From: Clostridiales bacterium Firm_16
GTDB lineage: Bacteria; Bacillota; Clostridia; Saccharofermentanales; Saccharofermentanaceae
Direction of reading: 5' to 3'
DNA length: 64,000 nt
NCBI GenBank assembly: GCA_001604185.1
Contig: LVAV01000113.1
Location: 1 to 64,000, forward strand
Every line of letters begins with the position of its first letter. The stretch's first letter is position 1. Below are positions 17,375-26,678 of the stretch, piece by piece. The notes under the pieces are model-generated. The model was not told where the DNA came from and did no database searches. It was given only the letters and a program-made list of their open reading frames with translations. The translations under genes were made by a program, and so were the position numbers.

Positions 17375-18568
17375 ATGAAGATTTTAGTTATCAACTGCGG
17401 AAGCTCTTCCTGCAAGTTCCAGCTTTTCGAGACATCTACCGGTGATGTTCTGGCCAAGGGTAATGCCGAGCGTATCGGTATCGACGGTAAGCTCACCTAC
17501 AAGAGACCGGGTCAGGAAGACTTCGTCTGCACAGACGCTATGCCGGACCACAAGGTTGCCGTCAAGATGATCCTCAATGCTCTCGTAGATAAGGATCACG
17601 GTGTACTTTCCGATATCAGCGAGATCAAGGCTGTCGGCCATCGTGTACTCCATGGTGGTAAGTACTACAGCAAGTCTGTTATCGTAAACGAAGACGTTAA
17701 GCGTGTTATCCGTGAGTGCTTCCCTCTGGGACCTCTGCATAACCCGGCTAACCTGACAGGTATCGAGGCTTGTGAGTCTGTTCTGCCTGAGGGCACACCG
17801 CAAGTTGCAGTATTCGATACGGCTTTCCATATGACCATGCCGCCGAAGGCTTACACCTATGCTCTTCCTTATGAGCTGACAGAGAAGTATTCCATCCGTC
17901 GTTATGGTTTCCATGGTACATCCCATCGTTATGTTTCCCGCCGTGCGGCTGAGTTCCTCGGCAAGGACTACAATAACATCAAGATCATAACATGCCACCT
18001 TGGTAACGGTTCTTCCTTTGCTGCAGTTGATCATGGTAAGTGCGTAGATACTTCCATGGGTCTGACACCTCTGGCCGGTATCTGCATGGGTACCCGCTGC
18101 GGTGATATCGACCCGGCTATCGTTCCGTTCCTGATGACGAACGAGAACATGACTCCGGACGATATCGATGTTCTCATGAACAAGAAGTCCGGTGTTGAAG
18201 GTCTCTCCGGTGTATCTTCTGACTTCCGTGACCTGGAGAAGGCATCCCGTGAAGGTAACGAGCGTGCTACACTGGCTCTGGATATGTTCGAGTATCAGGC
18301 CAGAAAGATCATCGGTTCCTATGCAGCTGCTATGCAGGGCGTTGACGTCATCGCTTTCACAGCCGGTATCGGTGAGAACACTGACTACATCCGTGCACAT
18401 GCCTGCGAAGGCCTGGAGTACATGGGCGTGAAGATCGATCCTTCCAAGAATGACGGTCTGCGTTCCGAAGGCATCATCTCTACAGACGATTCCCGCGTAA
18501 CCGTATGTGTCATCCCGACCAACGAGGAGCTGGCTATCGCTCAGGAGACAGAAGAGCTCGTAAAATAA
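17375..18568 (+). CDS. ackA: Acetate kinase
   Basis: 397 residues, full length. It transfers phosphate from acetyl phosphate to ADP, giving acetate and ATP. The phosphate-binding N-terminal motif (NCGSSSCKFQLF), the HRVLHGG motif, the catalytic Asp region FDTAFHMTMP, the HLGNGSS loop and the Glu in TAGIGENT are all present. AAAGGAG sits eight bases before the ATG. An intrinsic terminator at 18597-18635 ends the pta-ackA transcript. Confidence 0.98.
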   Translation: MKILVINCGSSSCKFQLFETSTGDVLAKGNAERIGIDGKLTYKRPGQEDFVCTDAMPDHKVAVKMILNALVDKDHGVLSDISEIKAVGHRVLHGGKYYSKSVIVNEDVKRVIRECFPLGPLHNPANLTGIEACESVLPEGTPQVAVFDTAFHMTMPPKAYTYALPYELTEKYSIRRYGFHGTSHRYVSRRAAEFLGKDYNNIKIITCHLGNGSSFAAVDHGKCVDTSMGLTPLAGICMGTRCGDIDPAIVPFLMTNENMTPDDIDVLMNKKSGVEGLSGVSSDFRDLEKASREGNERATLALDMFEYQARKIIGSYAAAMQGVDVIAFTAGIGENTDYIRAHACEGLEYMGVKIDPSKNDGLRSEGIISTDDSRVTVCVIPTNEELAIAQETEELVK

Positions 18569-18596
18569 GATCTGATCCGCGATCCGCGGCGTAAAG

Positions 18597-18635
18597 AAGG
18601 ACCGAACCGGTATTTCCGGTTCGGTCCTTTATTTG
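18597..18635. terminator. Strong intrinsic terminator after ackA
   Basis: A perfect 14-bp stem (AAGGACCGAACCGG with CCGGTTCGGTCCTT) closes a 5-nt loop and runs into TTTATTTG. Being symmetrical with an A-rich left flank, it may also stop the convergent lipoprotein gene. Confidence 0.9.
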
Positions 18636-18655
18636 TTATCTGATGGATCCGGGGA

Positions 18656-20473
18656 TCAGCCGTCTGTCTGGACCTTACTTGTCGGACGAATGGTCAGACG
18701 GAAGGCCAGATCCTCACTGACACCGTTATTGTCGTAGGAGAAGATGACGTAGAATACGCCGTCGCCCACAGGAATCATGGACAGAGCCGGGTAGAGGACA
18801 CGATCGATATCTCTTACCGGAAGTCCGAAGAGAGAAGAGGCGGAAATGGAACCGACATACTTACCCTCGGCGGTCCACATGTGGAAGTTGTTGTCCACGA
18901 TGGAAGGTGCAATGACGACTTTGTCGTATTCGCAGAAGCAGTAGGTCGACATATAGGATCCTTCCCCATCTGTCAGCTCAGCGATGAACTTGCCCGAAAT
19001 ATCGAACATGTAGTTGTGATAGTTGTAGTCGCTGTCCTGCGTGTCTGCGAAGATGTAGTTATCGGTTATGGACATATTCAGGATGTGCAGATCCGATCTG
19101 GGGAACCCGAGGAAGTACGAAGACTGGTTGATCTCTCCGTATGCTGTGACCTCCACCGTCCTGACGTCCAAAGAGGAATAACTGTAGGCCAGCGCGAAGG
19201 AGTGATCCGGGCTGACGGCGACGTCCGAATTCAGTGAGAAAAGATGACTCGGGTCGGTCTCCTCGGCATACAGGGAATAGAAAATGCCGTTATCCTTGGT
19301 GGTGTAGCAGTTCAGCACCGAATCGGTACTGGATGCGGTGGAGTAAGACTTGTCCGCCGGCACCTTCTCCTCAAGGATGAGCTTGAAAAGGTTATCCTCG
19401 ATATCGTAGATGCGAATGATGTCTCTGCCGGTATCCATGGTGTAAAGGTGATTGCCCAGGATCGCCGCATGGGAAGCCGTGGAAGGAATCGGAATGATTC
19501 CGTTGGAGCTTGCCGCGGTAAAAACTCTGTCACTGAAGTTCATCTGCTCGGGCTCGATAGTGTAGGACCCCAGTTCCATATTCTTTACCGGTGCCTCGAT
19601 CGGATCGTCTTCCCACGGGAAGGGTGCATCGCTAAGACCGAGATCCGGAAGATGGAACTGCAGATTCTTGAATACTTCCTCACTCTCTTCCGTGTTACTT
19701 CCGACGACGATACGGATCGTCATGCCGGACGCCTCGTCACGGTAGAAGTAGATCGTCTCATAAAGAGCGATCTGTTTACCCATATTCTTGCGGGTATAGG
19801 AGATGAAGTCCAGTCCGCCGATGGTGGTGACCGGAAGATTGCCGGCAGTATAATCCTGCAGAGAAACATAGCACTTCAGAGAAGTACGGTATTCTGTCTC
19901 ACTCTCTTCGGTGATGTTGATACGGATATAACCCCAGTCCACGTTCTGCGGATCCTTGAGGAAATAGAAAGAGGATTCGTCTTCGGTATCGATACTCGAT
20001 CCCTTGTCGAAGAGAAGTGTCTTCGGGAAGATACCGGACCACAGGGACGCGTTGACCGTATAGGTAGATGTCAGGTTCTGTGTGGTGATAGACGGATCAT
20101 CTGTATTTATTGCAGACTCCAACGTGTCGGAAGAATCGATGGGTTCAATGGACGGATCCGAAGCGTAGGGCTCTGACGGCTGAGACACAGCTGGTGAGAC
20201 ATAAGGCTTGTCTTTCTCATCGTCCGAAGCGGGTGTCGATATACTTACAGGTAAGGACGAATCGGTATCATCCGGGATCTCGATGCCGCCGGTTAAGTCG
20301 GATTCTGACGAAGAAACACGAGAAATAACGGAAGACGCAGTCGTTTCCGTTCTGGTCGCATCAGCCTTCTGATGCGCGCACGAAGTCAGTGCCACGCCGA
20401 GGGCTATGAGCATGATGATGAGTCGTGTCGTTTTCTTCATCCGGCTAAGATCCAGTTTCCTTTCTTTCTTCAT
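18656..20473 (-). CDS. Lipoprotein with Ser/Glu-rich spacer and possible beta-propeller domain
   Basis: 605 residues, not assigned to a family. It has a basic N-terminus and a hydrophobic segment ending in ALTSC, a lipobox. A spacer rich in Ser, Pro, Asp and Thr runs to about 140. The last 300 residues show repeated short strands of the type LGNHLYTMDTGRDIIRIYDI and TAEGKYVGSI, suggesting a propeller but without a clear signature. Two starts are possible: 20473 (behind AGGGACA) and 20440, eleven codons later. The asparaginase-family gene lies 59 bp further along on the same strand. An extracytoplasmic role is inferred from the lipobox only. Confidence 0.8.
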   Translation of the reverse strand: MKKERKLDLSRMKKTTRLIIMLIALGVALTSCAHQKADATRTETTASSVISRVSSSESDLTGGIEIPDDTDSSLPVSISTPASDDEKDKPYVSPAVSQPSEPYASDPSIEPIDSSDTLESAINTDDPSITTQNLTSTYTVNASLWSGIFPKTLLFDKGSSIDTEDESSFYFLKDPQNVDWGYIRINITEESETEYRTSLKCYVSLQDYTAGNLPVTTIGGLDFISYTRKNMGKQIALYETIYFYRDEASGMTIRIVVGSNTEESEEVFKNLQFHLPDLGLSDAPFPWEDDPIEAPVKNMELGSYTIEPEQMNFSDRVFTAASSNGIIPIPSTASHAAILGNHLYTMDTGRDIIRIYDIEDNLFKLILEEKVPADKSYSTASSTDSVLNCYTTKDNGIFYSLYAEETDPSHLFSLNSDVAVSPDHSFALAYSYSSLDVRTVEVTAYGEINQSSYFLGFPRSDLHILNMSITDNYIFADTQDSDYNYHNYMFDISGKFIAELTDGEGSYMSTYCFCEYDKVVIAPSIVDNNFHMWTAEGKYVGSISASSLFGLPVRDIDRVLYPALSMIPVGDGVFYVIFSYDNNGVSEDLAFRLTIRPTSKVQTDG

Positions 20474-20531
20474 TTGTCCCTAGTGTACAACCTGGACGGC
20501 CAAATGAAATTACTAAACTGTAAGAAAGCGA

Positions 20532-21527
20532 TCATTTCTTCAGGAGTTTCCCAAGCCAGGTGCTGAGCATCAGGTAGGCCCAGGCCGCCTCGAAAGGCAT
20601 GTCGTAGAGAGGCTTGATCTTGGCGGCAAGAATGGTCTTGGTCGATGCGGACGGAACGAGAGTACTGTCGATCGGTGCGACGAAGACCTGCTTCTCATAG
20701 CGGTCGCAGGCATTCTTCAGGTACAGGATCGAGAAAGGATTCTCGGCGGCCAGTGTGTTGACAGTGCCATCGTAATGCAGGCGCTGCAGCACATACTTAT
20801 AGTCCGAACGGGCAATACTGTAGTTCATGTAATTGACGCATACCGGAGCATCGATCGTCAGGATGGTATCTTCCTTCGGAAGGCCCATGAGCTTGCTGAG
20901 GGCCCGGAGATTCTTCATGGCGTTCGGGCATTCAGCCGGTGCATCGATGTCTTCTGCAGGTACATATTTCTTGCCGGAGATCTTGCCTGCAACACGATTC
21001 TTGTAGCTGGCATAATCGTCGGTCTTACGGTTGGCACTCATCAGGTAGGCGGCATAGTGGACATAGATCTTGCCATCTGCGGCCTTGCCGACCACGTAGA
21101 CGCCCTTATCGACTTCCATAGCCAGAGTATAGGCGGCCTTGAGGTTCACGACGGCATCGGTATCCGGTTCAGTCGGGTCGATCTTGCTTCCGAAGAATAC
21201 GAAAGGAATCTCATATCCGGAAAGCAGAAGATTCGCCAGCTGGGCGGTATATGCCATGGTATTGGTACCATGGGCGATCAGGACACATCCGTAATCTCCC
21301 TTATCTACGGCCTTCTTGATCGCGTCGAAAAGGACTTTATACATAGGTGGTGTGAAGTTCTCGGAGCATACACCCACAGGCTCGATGATGTCGAAGTCTT
21401 TCCCGAATTTTCCTGCGGCATCCAGCACCGCGTACGGAGCAACACCCAGCTCAAGAGCTTTTTTCGAAAGACGGGTAGAAATACCGCCGCCTGTGAAAAC
21501 CATGAGAACCTTCTTATTATCTGCCAT
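20532..21527 (-). CDS. Asparaginase-family protein lacking catalytic Thr and Asp
   Basis: 331 residues, full length for bacterial L-asparaginase, and clearly homologous across both domains. The first motif, normally TGGTI with the Thr nucleophile, reads TGGGIS (residues 12-17). The second, normally HGTDTM, reads HGTNTM (86-91), so the catalytic Asp is Asn at 89. Thr88 and a Lys at 168 (RKTDD), probably the equivalent of the third triad member, are kept, as is a Ser in SENFTP. The codons read cleanly as GGC and AAT, so this is no frameshift artefact. Either the enzyme uses different chemistry or it binds without hydrolysis. No signal peptide is visible. Its GGGGAGG ribosome binding site is excellent, so it appears to be expressed. 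Confidence 0.88.
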   Translation of the reverse strand: MADNKKVLMVFTGGGISTRLSKKALELGVAPYAVLDAAGKFGKDFDIIEPVGVCSENFTPPMYKVLFDAIKKAVDKGDYGCVLIAHGTNTMAYTAQLANLLLSGYEIPFVFFGSKIDPTEPDTDAVVNLKAAYTLAMEVDKGVYVVGKAADGKIYVHYAAYLMSANRKTDDYASYKNRVAGKISGKKYVPAEDIDAPAECPNAMKNLRALSKLMGLPKEDTILTIDAPVCVNYMNYSIARSDYKYVLQRLHYDGTVNTLAAENPFSILYLKNACDRYEKQVFVAPIDSTLVPSASTKTILAAKIKPLYDMPFEAAWAYLMLSTWLGKLLKK

Positions 21528-21679
21528 TGTGAAGTACCTCCCCTATTCACAAAATAAACGTGCATGCAACACACGCTATGGAGTTGCAATTCCAGCAATT
21601 CCATTATAAGCATAATTATGTATTATTTGTTTGATATAATACAGAAGAAAGATAAACGAAATAGTGAGGAAATGTAAAC

Positions 21680-22444
21680 ATGCGGTTAATTAGTTGGAAT
21701 GTAAACGGAATCCGTGCTGTAGCGAAGAAGGGCTTCCTGGAGACGGTCCGGGATATGGACCCGGAGATCCTGTGTATCCAGGAGACGAAGGCTTCGGTGG
21801 ATCAGCTGGATGACAGTCTTCTGAACATTCCCGGATATAGAAGTTATTTCTCCTCGGCAGAGCGTAAGGGATATTCCGGAACGGCGGTCTATACGAAGAT
21901 CGAGCCGAAGTCGGTATCTTATGGTCTGGGCACGGATGAGTTCGACCACGAAGGCCGCACTATCGAACTGGATTTCGGGGATTTTATCCTCTATAACATT
22001 TACTTCCCCAACGGCGGACAAGGCCCGGAGAGAGTGGATTTCAAGCTTCGTTTCTATGACTGCTTCCTGGACAAAGTGAGAAAACAGATGGATGAGGGAC
22101 GGATGGTCCTGGTGTGCGGTGACGTGAATACGGCCCATAAGGAAATCGACCTTTCCAATCCGAAAGCCAACAGCAAGATCTCGGGATTCCTGCCGGAGGA
22201 GCGGGTATATATGGATCACTTCGCGGAGAAGGGGCTGGTGGATACCTTCCGCATGCTCTATCCGGATGTGACGGAGAAGTACACCTGGTGGTCCTATAAG
22301 ACCTTCGCAAGAGACAGGAACGTGGGCTGGCGTATCGACTATTTCTTCGTAGACGATGCCCATAAGGACAGGATCGCCGAGTCGGAGATGCTGGGAGATG
22401 TGATGGGCTCTGACCATTGTCCGATTTATATCGATCTCAAGTAA
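21680..22444 (+). CDS. xth: Exodeoxyribonuclease III (AP endonuclease)
   Basis: 254 residues, full length. It is a Mg-dependent 3'-5' exonuclease and AP endonuclease of base excision repair. WNVNGIRA, QETKA, YSGTAVYTK, CGDVNTAHKEIDL and GSDHCPI give the Asn, Glu, Tyr, Asp-x-Asn and Asp-His catalytic residues of the ExoA family. GAGGAAATG precedes the start. A TATAAT at 21635-21640 with no clear -35 is the likely promoter in the spacer shared with the divergent asparaginase-family gene. Confidence 0.97.
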   Translation: MRLISWNVNGIRAVAKKGFLETVRDMDPEILCIQETKASVDQLDDSLLNIPGYRSYFSSAERKGYSGTAVYTKIEPKSVSYGLGTDEFDHEGRTIELDFGDFILYNIYFPNGGQGPERVDFKLRFYDCFLDKVRKQMDEGRMVLVCGDVNTAHKEIDLSNPKANSKISGFLPEERVYMDHFAEKGLVDTFRMLYPDVTEKYTWWSYKTFARDRNVGWRIDYFFVDDAHKDRIAESEMLGDVMGSDHCPIYIDLK

Positions 22445-22537
22445 GAACGTGGCGGAAAACGCACGGATGCTGAAATAGCAAGCCATGGCGGTGCCGGGCT
22501 TAGTGACAAAAAAGTTCGTGTACAAACAATCAATCTG

Positions 22538-22546
22538 TGTTATAAT
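22538..22546 (+). promoter_or_regulatory. Extended -10 promoter of the PrsA-like gene
   Basis: TGTTATAAT is a perfect extended -10. The -35 region is weak, as is common with this promoter class. Transcription would start near 22553, about 38 nt before the ATG. Confidence 0.6.
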
Positions 22547-22590
22547 GCCCCTGTTACACCTAAAATAAAGGAAAAAGAGGACTCTTAGAT

Positions 22591-23772
22591 ATGAAAAACA
22601 AGAAGATCTGTGCACTGGTCATTGCCGCTTCGTTGATGATCGGTGTTTTTGGAACAGGTTGCGATAAGAATAAAGAGACATCTGCAACCGGTACGTCTGA
22701 CACAGGTATCAGCATTTCTATCGACCCGAATGTTACATCTCCGACGGATGCTTCCACTTCCGGTTCGGGTGCCGGTGATTCCGATACAGCTGCTACCACC
22801 ACACTCCTCAAGATGACCTATGAAGATAACTACGATGCTGCCGCCATCAAGGAAATGGGCAAGAAAGTTACGATCCATGGCATGGAGATCCCGGAACTTG
22901 AGTACAATTTCTACTATGCAAATGAATATGCCCAGATGCTTTCTGAGACCATGTACGGCAAGCAGTATCCGATGACTGCAGCCGGATTCCTGGATCTGGA
23001 CGGTAAGATCAGCACGGTTGAGAATGGTCAGACAGTCGAGAAGACCATCCGTGAGTATCTGAATGATACCGTTACCCGTGACCTGCAGGGTGAGGTTTTC
23101 CTTACCGAATATGCTACGAAGAAGGGCCTGACTCTTACTCAGGAGCTGCAGGATTCTATCGAGAAGCAGATCACAGATGCAGAGGCCAGTTCTGCAAACT
23201 ACAACATGACACTGGTTGAGTACATGCAGTCCTACTATGGTCCGAGTGCAAGTATTGAGGGTATCAGAAGTGTTCTTCAGCGTTACGAGCTGATCAACCT
23301 GGCTTTGAAGGATTACGTACAGAACTGCGAACTCACTGATGAAGAGAAGAAGATCCCGCAGGTTTACCATGTTCTTTACCTGACCATGGACCTGACCACC
23401 GGTGCGGCTCTGACAGATGAGCAGAAGGCTGACGCGAAGGCGAAGGCTGAGGCTCTGAAGGGTCAGATCACTTCTCTGGATGATATCAAGACCAAGGGTG
23501 AAGCGGCCGTAGCTTCTACCGAAGCCGCTGAAGCACACGAGTACAGAGTACAGCGTGGCATGATGGTAAAGCCTTTCGAGGATTGGTGCTTCGCTTCCCA
23601 TAAAGAAGGCGATGTAGATATCGTAGAGACTGAATTCGGTTATCACGTAATGTTCTTCGAGGGTCTGGTAGATATTAACGACGATGAGAAGAGTTCCATC
23701 GCAGGCTCGAAGATGCAGGATGAGATGGATGCTGCCATCGCTACCGGCGATTACGATCCGGTATACAGCTAA
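22591..23772 (+). CDS. Lipoprotein peptidyl-prolyl isomerase, PrsA/parvulin-like foldase
   Basis: 393 residues. A signal peptide ends at FGTGC (Cys24), followed by a Ser/Thr-rich spacer. An N-terminal helical chaperone region of the SurA/PrsA type spans about 85-245. A C-terminal parvulin-like domain spans about 250-375: the QVYHVLYLTMD strand, a helix rich in Ala/Lys, and FGYHVMFFEG at the end. Several usual parvulin active-site positions look diverged, so isomerase activity is less sure than chaperone function. It would assist folding of exported proteins, fitting the many secreted products here. It is monocistronic with its own promoter and terminator. Confidence 0.85.
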   Translation: MKNKKICALVIAASLMIGVFGTGCDKNKETSATGTSDTGISISIDPNVTSPTDASTSGSGAGDSDTAATTTLLKMTYEDNYDAAAIKEMGKKVTIHGMEIPELEYNFYYANEYAQMLSETMYGKQYPMTAAGFLDLDGKISTVENGQTVEKTIREYLNDTVTRDLQGEVFLTEYATKKGLTLTQELQDSIEKQITDAEASSANYNMTLVEYMQSYYGPSASIEGIRSVLQRYELINLALKDYVQNCELTDEEKKIPQVYHVLYLTMDLTTGAALTDEQKADAKAKAEALKGQITSLDDIKTKGEAAVASTEAAEAHEYRVQRGMMVKPFEDWCFASHKEGDVDIVETEFGYHVMFFEGLVDINDDEKSSIAGSKMQDEMDAAIATGDYDPVYS

Positions 23773-23832
23773 GATCTGAATTCATCTCGATCTTTACCCC
23801 GGCCATGAAGCCGGTCGATCCATGAGAAACAG

Positions 23833-23870
23833 GCCCGTCTGAACGGTTATCGTTCGGACGGGCTTTCTTC
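23833..23870 (+). terminator. Intrinsic terminator after the PrsA-like gene
   Basis: GCCCGTCTGAACG and CGTTCGGACGGGC form a 13-bp stem with one G-T pair around GTTAT, followed by TTTCTTC. Confidence 0.88.
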
Positions 23871-23938
23871 ATGTATGGACCGGTCGACGCATGAAATCTT
23901 GCACGTATGAAATATCGGCTCCCGGCCCTATATTCCTA

Positions 23939-23967
23939 TTGCCAAAAGAAGACTTTCCGAGTATACT
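23939..23967 (+). promoter_or_regulatory. Promoter of the zinc uptake operon
   Basis: TTGCCA at 23939-23944 and TATACT at 23962-23967 are exactly 17 bp apart. The start point is predicted near 23974, directly ahead of the Fur/Zur-type palindrome. Confidence 0.75.
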
Positions 23968-23977
23968 CTTTCTGCAA

Positions 23978-23994
23978 TTGCGAATCATTCGCAA
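23978..23994. promoter_or_regulatory. Fur/Zur-family operator
   Basis: TTGCGAATCATTCGCAA is a perfect 8-1-8 inverted repeat. Its core layout TGCGAAT-C-ATTCGCA matches the 7-1-7 architecture of Fur-family boxes and the AATNATT centre of Gram-positive Zur sites. It lies just downstream of the predicted start point, where bound repressor would block transcription. The last gene of the operon encodes a Fur-family protein, so autoregulation by zinc is the simple reading. Confidence 0.8.
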
Positions 23995-24013
23995 CTACAG
24001 AAGTGAAATAGAA

Positions 24014-24997
24014 ATGAGTAGAAACATGAAGAGAATAAGTGGATGGCTGCGCCGCGTGGCTTCGGTTATGCTGGTGGCGGCCATGGGAACAGCGATGGCC
24101 GGTATGGTCACCGGATGTAGTAAGAAGGGTTTCGGAAGTGATTCCGAGGGGAAAGTGAAGGTCCTGGCGACTATCTATCCCATGTACGATTTTGTGAAGC
24201 GGATCGGCGGGGAGAATGTCGCCGTCTCCATGATGGTGCCTGCCGGCACGGAACCTCATGCCTGGGAGCCCTCAACCCGCGATATGCGTATGCTGGAAGA
24301 AGCGGACCTCTTCGTCTATAACGGTGCCGGGATGGAACTGTGGGCGACGGATATCCTTAACGGTGTCCAGAACAAGAAACTGGTGAAGCTGGAGGCATCG
24401 AAGGATGTGACCCTCCTGCGGATCGACGAGCACGAACACGAAGATGACGATGACCACGAGGGTCACCGTCACGGCGAGTATGATCCCCATGTCTGGCTCT
24501 CACCGAAGAATGCGGCTATTGAACTCACGGCCATTGCGGAAGCTCTGATCTCCATCGACCCCGCCCACGAGAGCGCCTATCGGAGCAACCTCGCTACTGC
24601 CCTCAAGGACTGCGACACGTTGGATAGAGCTTTTGCCGAGAAACTGAAAGACTACGCGGGAAAACATATCGTAGTGGCCCACGAGGCTTACGGCTATCTG
24701 TGCCGGGACTACGGCCTGGAGCAGATTGGTATCGAGGGCGTATCGGCGGAATCGGAACCGGACGCCGCGAGAATGAGAGAGATCATCGACCTGGTGAAGG
24801 AGTATGAAGTCAAGTGCATCTTCTTCGAGGAACTGGTGGACCCGAAGGTGGCCAATGCCATCGCGACCGAGACGGGCTGCAAGACCGCGGCACTGTCCCC
24901 GCTGGACGGCATGACACAGGAGAATATCGACGCAGGCAGAGATTATTTCTCCGTCATGCGGGACAACCTGGATGCCATCTTAGCATCTTTTGCATAA
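24014..24997 (+). CDS. znuA: Zinc ABC transporter substrate-binding lipoprotein
   Basis: 327 residues. A signal peptide ends at the lipobox VTGC (Cys35). The SBP_bac_9 (cluster A-I) fold has metal ligands in GTEPHAWEPS, in PHVWLSPKN, in AHEAYGYL, and an acidic site near the C-terminus. An acidic/His-rich loop (DEHEHEDDDDHEGHRHG) before the second ligand is the mark of zinc rather than manganese binders. Starts at 24014 or 24026 are both possible; neither has a good Shine-Dalgarno sequence, and a longer open frame upstream crosses the promoter and operator and is rejected. It is the first gene of znuA-znuC-znuB-zur. Confidence 0.94.
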   Translation: MSRNMKRISGWLRRVASVMLVAAMGTAMAGMVTGCSKKGFGSDSEGKVKVLATIYPMYDFVKRIGGENVAVSMMVPAGTEPHAWEPSTRDMRMLEEADLFVYNGAGMELWATDILNGVQNKKLVKLEASKDVTLLRIDEHEHEDDDDHEGHRHGEYDPHVWLSPKNAAIELTAIAEALISIDPAHESAYRSNLATALKDCDTLDRAFAEKLKDYAGKHIVVAHEAYGYLCRDYGLEQIGIEGVSAESEPDAARMREIIDLVKEYEVKCIFFEELVDPKVANAIATETGCKTAALSPLDGMTQENIDAGRDYFSVMRDNLDAILASFA

Positions 24998-25009
24998 GGA
25001 GGAGCGGCA

Positions 25010-25849
25010 ATGACGAATGTGATCGAAGTACGGGATATGTCCTTCGGCTACACCCAGGACAAGATCCTGGAGCATGTGTCCTTTAATGTCGAGAAGGGGG
25101 ATTTCGCCCTCATCATCGGCGACAACGGCGTCGGCAAGAGTACCATGGTGAAACTTCTGCTGGGCGTGCTGAAGCCGACATCCGGCGAGATCCTGGTGGA
25201 AGGGAAGCCCCTGGTATCTATATCCAAGACCAACATCGGCTACCTGGCCCAGAACGGCGGAAGTAAGGCCGGTGCATTTCCTGCCACCTGCGAAGAAATC
25301 GTCATGAGCAGCCTCTACAAGAAAATCGGTTTTGCCCGGTTCCCGGGGAAAGCCCATAAGCAGAAAGTCCTGGAAGCGCTGCGTTCCGTAGATATGGAAG
25401 ATAAGAGAAAGTCCCTCATCGGTGAGCTTTCCGGTGGTCAGCAGCAGCGCGTCATGCTGGCCCGGGTACTGGCCGGGGATCCGGAGATCCTTATCCTGGA
25501 TGAGCCGACGGTAGGTGTGGATTATGAATCCGTCAACCGTCTCCTGCATATCCTGCATCAGCTGAATATCGAGAAGGGGGTCACGATCCTGATGGTGACC
25601 CACGACGTGGAGAAGGTGGGACCGTATGCCAACCGTGTACTGTGCCTTTCTGAAGGCGCCTGCAGCGAAGAGATGCTGCCTCAGGCCAAGATCGTGCATG
25701 CTCATGCCCACGTCCATGACCACGAACATCACGCCAAAGAACATATCCATTGTGCCAACTGCGAACATGGACATGGTGACGGGGAACACCATCACCACGA
25801 TCCGGAGCACTGCCCGGATTGCAGCCATTGCGAAAGGAGGGAGAACTGA
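25010..25849 (+). CDS. znuC: Zinc ABC transporter ATPase with His/Cys-rich tail
   Basis: 279 residues. The ATPase core has Walker A GDNGVGKST (about 38-46), signature LSGGQQQR (about 140), Walker B LILDEP (about 161) and the H-loop VTHD. The family usually ends near residue 230. Here about 50 more residues form a tail with some 17 His and several Cys (HAHAHVHDHEHH, CANCEHGHGDGEHHHH, CPDCSHCE). This looks like a cytoplasmic metal-binding extension that could sense or buffer zinc arriving through the transporter. AAGGAGGAG precedes the ATG. The stop overlaps the permease start by one base. Confidence 0.94.
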   Translation: MTNVIEVRDMSFGYTQDKILEHVSFNVEKGDFALIIGDNGVGKSTMVKLLLGVLKPTSGEILVEGKPLVSISKTNIGYLAQNGGSKAGAFPATCEEIVMSSLYKKIGFARFPGKAHKQKVLEALRSVDMEDKRKSLIGELSGGQQQRVMLARVLAGDPEILILDEPTVGVDYESVNRLLHILHQLNIEKGVTILMVTHDVEKVGPYANRVLCLSEGACSEEMLPQAKIVHAHAHVHDHEHHAKEHIHCANCEHGHGDGEHHHHDPEHCPDCSHCERREN

Positions 25850-26664
25850 TGCCGGAAATCCTGCAATATGCTTATATGCAAAGGGCCCTTCTGGTAGGTG
25901 TCCTTCTGGCCATTCTGGTGGCCTGCCTGGGTACGGTCATGGTCCATAAGCGTCTGTCCCTCATCGGTGATGCCTTGTCCCATTCTTCCCTGGCCGGTGT
26001 GGCCCTGGGCCTTCTGGGCGGTTTCAGCCCTATCGTCGGCGCCATGGCGACCTGTATCGTAGCGGCTTTTGCCATCGAAGCCATCCGTAAGAAGCTGGGC
26101 AGTCATTCTGAACTGGCGGTGGCCATCGTGTTGTCTACAGGCATCGGTCTGGCCGGTGTCCTTTCGGGCTTCGTGAAGAGTTCTGCCGACTTTAACAGTT
26201 TCCTTTTCGGTTCCATCGTGGCCATCAGCAGCTTCGAAGCAAGACTGGTGCTGATCCTGGCAGTTATCGTGCTGCTGGCCTTTATCCTGCTTTATAAAGA
26301 ACTGTTCTATATTTCTTTCGACGAACAGGCCGCATCCATCTCCGGCGTGCCGGTTGGTGTGGTAAATGCGGTATTTACGATCCTGACTGCGGTAACGGTG
26401 TCCATCGCGTCCCGTACCGTGGGTGCTTTGATCATATCCTCTCTGCTGGTGGTGCCGGTTGCTGCGGCTATGGCCATTGCCGGAAGCTACAAGACTACGG
26501 TACTGTGGGCGGCTTTCGTGTCCGTGACCTCCACGGTGGGCGGACTGGTGCTGTCCTTCTACATGGGACTGAAGCCCGGCGGAACCATCGTACTTCTGGC
26601 AGTAGGATTCTTCCTTCTTTTCCACGCCATCGCCGCGATCCGCGGAACGGCGCGTAAGTCGTGA
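25849..26664 (+). CDS. znuB: Zinc ABC transporter permease
   Basis: 271 residues with about eight hydrophobic segments, of the ABC-3 (PF00950) family. MQRALLVGVLLAILVACLGT at the start, the FGG/LGL helices and the DEQAASISGVPV coupling loop are typical. The ATG at 25849 overlaps the znuC stop (TGATG) and sits behind AAAGGAGGG. An in-frame start further upstream would overlap znuC by 30 bases without need. Confidence 0.95.
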   Translation: MPEILQYAYMQRALLVGVLLAILVACLGTVMVHKRLSLIGDALSHSSLAGVALGLLGGFSPIVGAMATCIVAAFAIEAIRKKLGSHSELAVAIVLSTGIGLAGVLSGFVKSSADFNSFLFGSIVAISSFEARLVLILAVIVLLAFILLYKELFYISFDEQAASISGVPVGVVNAVFTILTAVTVSIASRTVGALIISSLLVVPVAAAMAIAGSYKTTVLWAAFVSVTSTVGGLVLSFYMGLKPGGTIVLLAVGFFLLFHAIAAIRGTARKS

Positions 26665-26678
26665 AAGGGGGAAGGACG

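Noticed and set aside
23891-24013. Longer znuA start at 23891
   Set aside because: It would read through the promoter and operator and put 41 residues before the signal peptide.
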